64,000 nt of DNA, from the NCBI RefSeq assembly GCF_000430025.1, contig NZ_AUCZ01000003.1, positions 370,058 to 434,057 on the forward strand, read 5' to 3'. This DNA is from Flavobacterium suncheonense GH29-5 = DSM 17707 (lineage in GTDB: Bacteria; Bacteroidota; Bacteroidia; Flavobacteriales; Flavobacteriaceae). Position 1 is the first letter of the stretch, and every line of letters starts with the position of its first letter. The position numbers and the translations under genes were made by a program. This document shows, one piece after another, positions 61,109 through 64,000 of the stretch. Under the pieces are notes generated by a model. The model was not told the DNA's origin and did no database searches. It saw nothing but the letters and a program-made list of their open reading frames with translations.

Positions 61109-61888
61109 ATGAGCAGTAACAAACCTATCGGCATCTTTGATTCAGGCATTGGTGGTACTTCCATCTGGAAAGAAATCCACAAACTACTCCCGCACGAAAA
61201 CACGATTTATCTGGCAGACAGCAAAAATGCCCCATACGGACAGAAATCAAAAGAGGAGATTATTGCCTTAAGCTGTAAGAACACCGAAGAATTGTTAAAA
61301 CAAGACTGCAAACTTATCGTGGTAGCCTGCAATACCGCCACCACTAACGCAATTAAAGAACTACGGGAAAAATATGACGTGCCCTTTATTGGTATCGAAC
61401 CGGCTATCAAACCGGCTGCCCTCGGAACCGAAACGCAAACCATAGGCATTTTAGCCACCAAAGGCACTTTAAACAGCGAATTGTTTAACAAAGCTGTAGA
61501 AACCTTTTCCAACATAAAAATAGTGGAACAAATCGGCCATAATTTAGTCCAACTGATTGAAGACGGTAAAATTGAATCGGAAGAAATGACTAAATTGCTT
61601 GAGAAGTATTTAAAACCGATGGTTACGGCCAATATCGATTATCTGGTACTCGGCTGTACCCACTATCCTTATCTCATTCCACAGATAAAAAAAATCATCC
61701 CGGAGCACATCAAAATCATAGATTCAGGCGTAGCCGTAGCCAAGCAAACGCAAAAAATCCTACAAAAAAATGACTTGCTGAATCTTTCGGATGCTGAAAA
61801 CACACAATTATTTTACACCAATAGCGATGCTGCGGTATTAAAATCCATTTTAGGTTTTTCAGAAAATGTCTTTGAAAAAGATTTTTAA
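61109..61888 (+). CDS. murI: Glutamate racemase
   Basis: Makes D-glutamate for peptidoglycan. From 61109 (MSSNKPIGIFDSGIGGTSIW) it has 259 residues. The two catalytic Cys are in VVACNTATTNA and VLGCTHYPYLIP, and DSGIGG and the DSGVAVAKQT segment are also conserved. An open frame upstream to 61061 crosses the terminator and is rejected. It overlaps the convergent carbonic anhydrase gene by 4 bases. Confidence 0.97.
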   Translation: MSSNKPIGIFDSGIGGTSIWKEIHKLLPHENTIYLADSKNAPYGQKSKEEIIALSCKNTEELLKQDCKLIVVACNTATTNAIKELREKYDVPFIGIEPAIKPAALGTETQTIGILATKGTLNSELFNKAVETFSNIKIVEQIGHNLVQLIEDGKIESEEMTKLLEKYLKPMVTANIDYLVLGCTHYPYLIPQIKKIIPEHIKIIDSGVAVAKQTQKILQKNDLLNLSDAENTQLFYTNSDAAVLKSILGFSENVFEKDF

Positions 61889-62403
61889 TCTTCCTTAAAC
61901 CAAGAGGAATACATCACATAATTGTTAGAGATCCTTTCAATCTCGCCGGCAAAATCAGAAGCATTAATATCTTTAACTTTTTTGGCAGGAATGCCGGCAT
62001 AAATAGTTCCGGATTCCACCACCGTGTTTTGGGTAACAACCGAACCCGCCGCAATAATGGAATTGTTTTCAATCACACAATTGTCCATCACTATCGAACC
62101 CATCCCTATTAAAACATTATCCTTTACCGTACAGCCGTGTACAATCGCATTGTGTCCAATGGAAACATTGTTCCCGATAACCGTCGGATGTTTTTGGTAC
62201 GTACAGTGAATTACCGCACCGTCCTGAATGTTCACTTTATCTCCGATTGTTATCGAATGAACATCGCCGCGCACCACAGTATTAAACCAAACGCTGCAAG
62301 ACTTACCAAAAACCACATCACCAACAATCGTGGCATTTTCCGCCACAAAACAATCTTCCGGTATCTGAGGATATTTCCCTCGTACTTCTTTAATCAGAGC
62401 CAT
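61885..62403 (-). CDS. Gamma-type carbonic anhydrase family protein (left-handed beta helix)
   Basis: A 172-residue protein made of hexapeptide repeats, forming a left-handed beta helix trimer. VRGDVHSITIGDKVNIQDGA, then VIHCT and SIGHNAIVHGC give the three His metal ligands of gamma carbonic anhydrases. It belongs to the YrdA/PaaY branch, where activity as a carbonic anhydrase is not always found. It overlaps the 3' end of murI by 4 bases, and a strong terminator of the upstream T9SS genes lies just before it. Confidence 0.9.
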   Translation of the reverse strand: MALIKEVRGKYPQIPEDCFVAENATIVGDVVFGKSCSVWFNTVVRGDVHSITIGDKVNIQDGAVIHCTYQKHPTVIGNNVSIGHNAIVHGCTVKDNVLIGMGSIVMDNCVIENNSIIAAGSVVTQNTVVESGTIYAGIPAKKVKDINASDFAGEIERISNNYVMYSSWFKED

Positions 62404-62412
62404 AATAAAGTA

Positions 62413-62443
62413 TATAAAAAAGCGTCCCGATAAATCGGGACGC
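62413..62443 (-). terminator. Terminator after the PorP/SprF gene
   Basis: GCGTCCCGAT (62422-62431) and ATCGGGACGC (62434-62443) pair perfectly; on the minus strand a T-run follows (62413-62421). Confidence 0.85.
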
Positions 62444-62459
62444 CAATAATATTGTAAAA

Positions 62460-63461
62460 TTAGTTAACCGCAGGACAGTTACAGTGGTAAGGATCTTTTT
62501 TACAGTTGAAATTGAATCCTAAGGTAATCTGATGAAATCCGCTGTTGTCGAACTTAACATCTCCAGTTAAATAAGAATAAGTGTAAGCGGCCATAAAGTT
62601 TTTATAGTTTACCCCGATGATTGGTGTAATGTATTGCAATTTTTGCTCTTTCACTTCTCCATTCTGAAGGTATTGCGTTCCGTCGAAACTTCTTCTGTAG
62701 GACAATCCTCCCCAGATTTTTCCGAATTCCTCCATGGTTTTGTACACTTTCATGTTTACGTCAATGGCTTTTTCTTTGGTTTCCTGTGTTAACTGAAACA
62801 TCATGGAAGGTTCCCACTGATAGGTATCACTGTTTCCGAAAGTATATCCCATAGACCAAATCAACTTACGCAGGTTATCGCTTTCTACATCCGAATAAAT
62901 CTGACGTTTGTTTGCGATGGCGTTTTTAACAGAAACATGCGTATAAAAATCACTCAAGTGGTAAGACATCCCTAAATCCACATTGAAATAGGTATATTTA
63001 TTACGTATCGTTCCGTTAACGGTAGGGTCCGGATATTCAATAATGTTGAAACGCGTTTCATCCAAAACACTCTGCACAGCACCCGCACTCAAACCAAAAG
63101 AAAGCATATTCAAATCACCTCCAAAACGAATATGGTGTGCATAAGTTACTTTTGCACCCACTTGCGAATGGTATCCGTTTCTGTCATTAAAAGCAATCGC
63201 TCCGAATCCAGATGTCTGGCTGTCCCCCAATGATGTATTAAAACTAATGGTTTGCAAACGCGGCGCATCGGATTCTCCAAACCACTGCTGACGAGCCGTA
63301 ACCCTCACTTTTGCACAGTTAGCCGCCCCAGCCATTGAAGGGTGAATTAAATAATAGTTATCCGATAAATAATCCGAATACACTGCAATCCCTTCCTGAG
63401 AGAATGACATCTGAGATAATAAAAGTCCTAAAATTAAACAACTTTTTTTAATAACATTCAT
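62460..63461 (-). CDS. PorP/SprF family type IX secretion membrane protein
   Basis: A 333-residue outer-membrane beta barrel of the PorP/SprF family. It has a signal peptide (residues 1-21, ending SQMSFSQ), then NYYLIHPSMAGAANCAKVRV and ARQQWFGE, which are family marks, and barrel strands to the end. Such proteins help secrete and attach partner proteins that carry a type B C-terminal sorting domain. The gene immediately upstream (3-base gap) encodes exactly such a domain, so the two form a secretion pair. It ends in a strong terminator. Confidence 0.93.
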   Translation of the reverse strand: MNVIKKSCLILGLLLSQMSFSQEGIAVYSDYLSDNYYLIHPSMAGAANCAKVRVTARQQWFGESDAPRLQTISFNTSLGDSQTSGFGAIAFNDRNGYHSQVGAKVTYAHHIRFGGDLNMLSFGLSAGAVQSVLDETRFNIIEYPDPTVNGTIRNKYTYFNVDLGMSYHLSDFYTHVSVKNAIANKRQIYSDVESDNLRKLIWSMGYTFGNSDTYQWEPSMMFQLTQETKEKAIDVNMKVYKTMEEFGKIWGGLSYRRSFDGTQYLQNGEVKEQKLQYITPIIGVNYKNFMAAYTYSYLTGDVKFDNSGFHQITLGFNFNCKKDPYHCNCPAVN

Positions 63462-63464
63462 AAG

Positions 63465-64000
63465 TTATCGTTTTAAAGAGAAATGTGCTTTAAATAATTT
63501 TTCTGTTCCGTTTTCATTAAATCTTACGGTAAACCAATAGTCTGTCGATGGCAACAACTGCCCTCCGAAAGTTCCGTCCCAACCGTTTCCTGCCGGGGTA
63601 ATCTGTTTAATCAGTTTTCCGTAACGGTCAAATATATGAATTTCTGCATTATATTGATCAGCTATTGACCAAATATTCCAAGTATCGTTAATTCCGTCTC
63701 CGTTTGGCGTGAAGAAATTAGGATAACTTACCGTGTTCACCACGCGGGTTTCATCGGTACATCCGGTTTGTCCTTCATCCTGAACCACTACCGTGTGCTC
63801 ACCCGGTAAGACATACGGGAAGACATTGCTGCTCTGGAATTCACCACCGTCTAAACTGTACACGAATGGTCCTGTTCCTCCAATTACCGTTACCGTGATG
63901 GTTTGCGTATCTGCAAAATAATTGCTCACCACCGCCTGAACATCCACTGCCGGATTCGATTCGGTTACCGTTACCGTTTTCATATAATTACAACCCGTAG
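63465..64000 (-). CDS. C-terminus of a large T9SS-secreted protein with type B sorting domain
   Basis: The frame is open to base 64000, so this is only the end of a larger protein; the ATG at 63983 is internal (preceding residues TGCNY continue the same repeat). The visible part has an Ig-like repeat (TVTVIGGTGPFVYSLDGGEF) and then the gliding-motility-associated type B C-terminal domain: NFFTPNGDGINDTWNIWSI, IFDRYGKLIKQI, and NGWDGTFGGQLLPSTDYWF. That domain directs export by type IX secretion. The adjacent PorP/SprF gene is its likely partner. Repetitive adhesins of the SprB kind are the usual carriers. Confidence 0.9.
   Translation of the reverse strand, partial: TGCNYMKTVTVTESNPAVDVQAVVSNYFADTQTITVTVIGGTGPFVYSLDGGEFQSSNVFPYVLPGEHTVVVQDEGQTGCTDETRVVNTVSYPNFFTPNGDGINDTWNIWSIADQYNAEIHIFDRYGKLIKQITPAGNGWDGTFGGQLLPSTDYWFTVRFNENGTEKLFKAHFSLKR

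Overview
The window looks like chromosomal DNA from a member of the Flavobacteriaceae (Bacteroidota), most likely Flavobacterium or a close relative. The evidence is: type IX secretion genes (T9SS plug, PorP/SprF, a type B C-terminal sorting domain), families typical of the phylum (DUF5916, S46 peptidase, DUF6089, GH3, DUF1573), and many promoters of the Bacteroidota TAnnTTTG type instead of -35/-10 boxes and Shine-Dalgarno sites. I see no prophage, insertion sequence, CRISPR array or rRNA operon. It is a dense housekeeping region with no gene-free stretch over 300 bases.

Layout. 1-2.0 kb: two L,D-transpeptidases tail to tail, the first cut by the window edge. 2.1-11.5 kb: DUF5916 barrel protein, gpmI, a thioredoxin-like lipoprotein, acetyl-CoA hydrolase/transferase (minus), map plus a methyltransferase, T9SS plug protein, apaG. 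11.6-18.2 kb: pruA, rsmG (minus), fatty acid desaturase, aminotransferase, purT, DUF6370. 18.2-21.3 kb: CDF transporter, Crp/Fnr regulator, pirin, YceI. 21.3-23.6 kb: fabD, then a HipA-family kinase overlapping a DUF3037 gene. 23.7-30.4 kb: Ala-rich lipoprotein, galE and a DegT-type aminotransferase (minus), waaA, S46 peptidase, a second Ala-rich lipoprotein, and a 45-residue Cys-rich lipoprotein (minus). 30.4-39.7 kb: GH3, DUF2797, AsmA-like, sppA, a folK-deoxynucleoside kinase fusion, a TrmH-type methyltransferase, DUF1573. 39.9-45.1 kb: mutS, tRNA-Gly and tRNA-Leu, OmpA family, a tiny lipoprotein, YegP-like DUF1508. 45.2-53.5 kb (all minus): clpX, clpP, tig, 4-TM holin-like protein, GDSL lipoprotein plus FadL-type channel, alpha/beta hydrolase, pdxJ. 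53.6-61.9 kb: CBS protein, nadK, DUF6089, uppS, bamA, two OmpH/Skp chaperones, murI. 61.9-64 kb (minus): gamma carbonic anhydrase, PorP/SprF and the C-terminus of a T9SS-secreted protein.

How they work together. Much of the window builds and maintains the cell envelope: LPS and sugar precursors (waaA, galE, DegT), undecaprenyl supply and outer-membrane assembly (uppS-bamA-ompH-ompH), peptidoglycan (L,D-transpeptidases, murI) and T9SS. tig-clpP-clpX is the classic folding and proteolysis cluster.

The most notable novel signal is regulatory. The promoters of the pirin and YceI genes carry the same 20-base block containing a near-palindrome (CTTAATCTAGGTTAAG), at exactly the same distance (38 bases) from the same TAACTTTG -7 box. 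Both lie just downstream of a Crp/Fnr regulator gene, so this looks like a small local regulon with a readable operator. Other points of interest are the overlapping HipA-kinase/DUF3037 pair, a likely structured intergenic RNA ahead of fabD, small lipoprotein genes including two with extreme GCT codon bias, word-like octamer and heptamer arrays between genes, and a clpP promoter that starts inside the tig terminator hairpin.

All family names come from recognising sequence patterns by eye; no database search was run.
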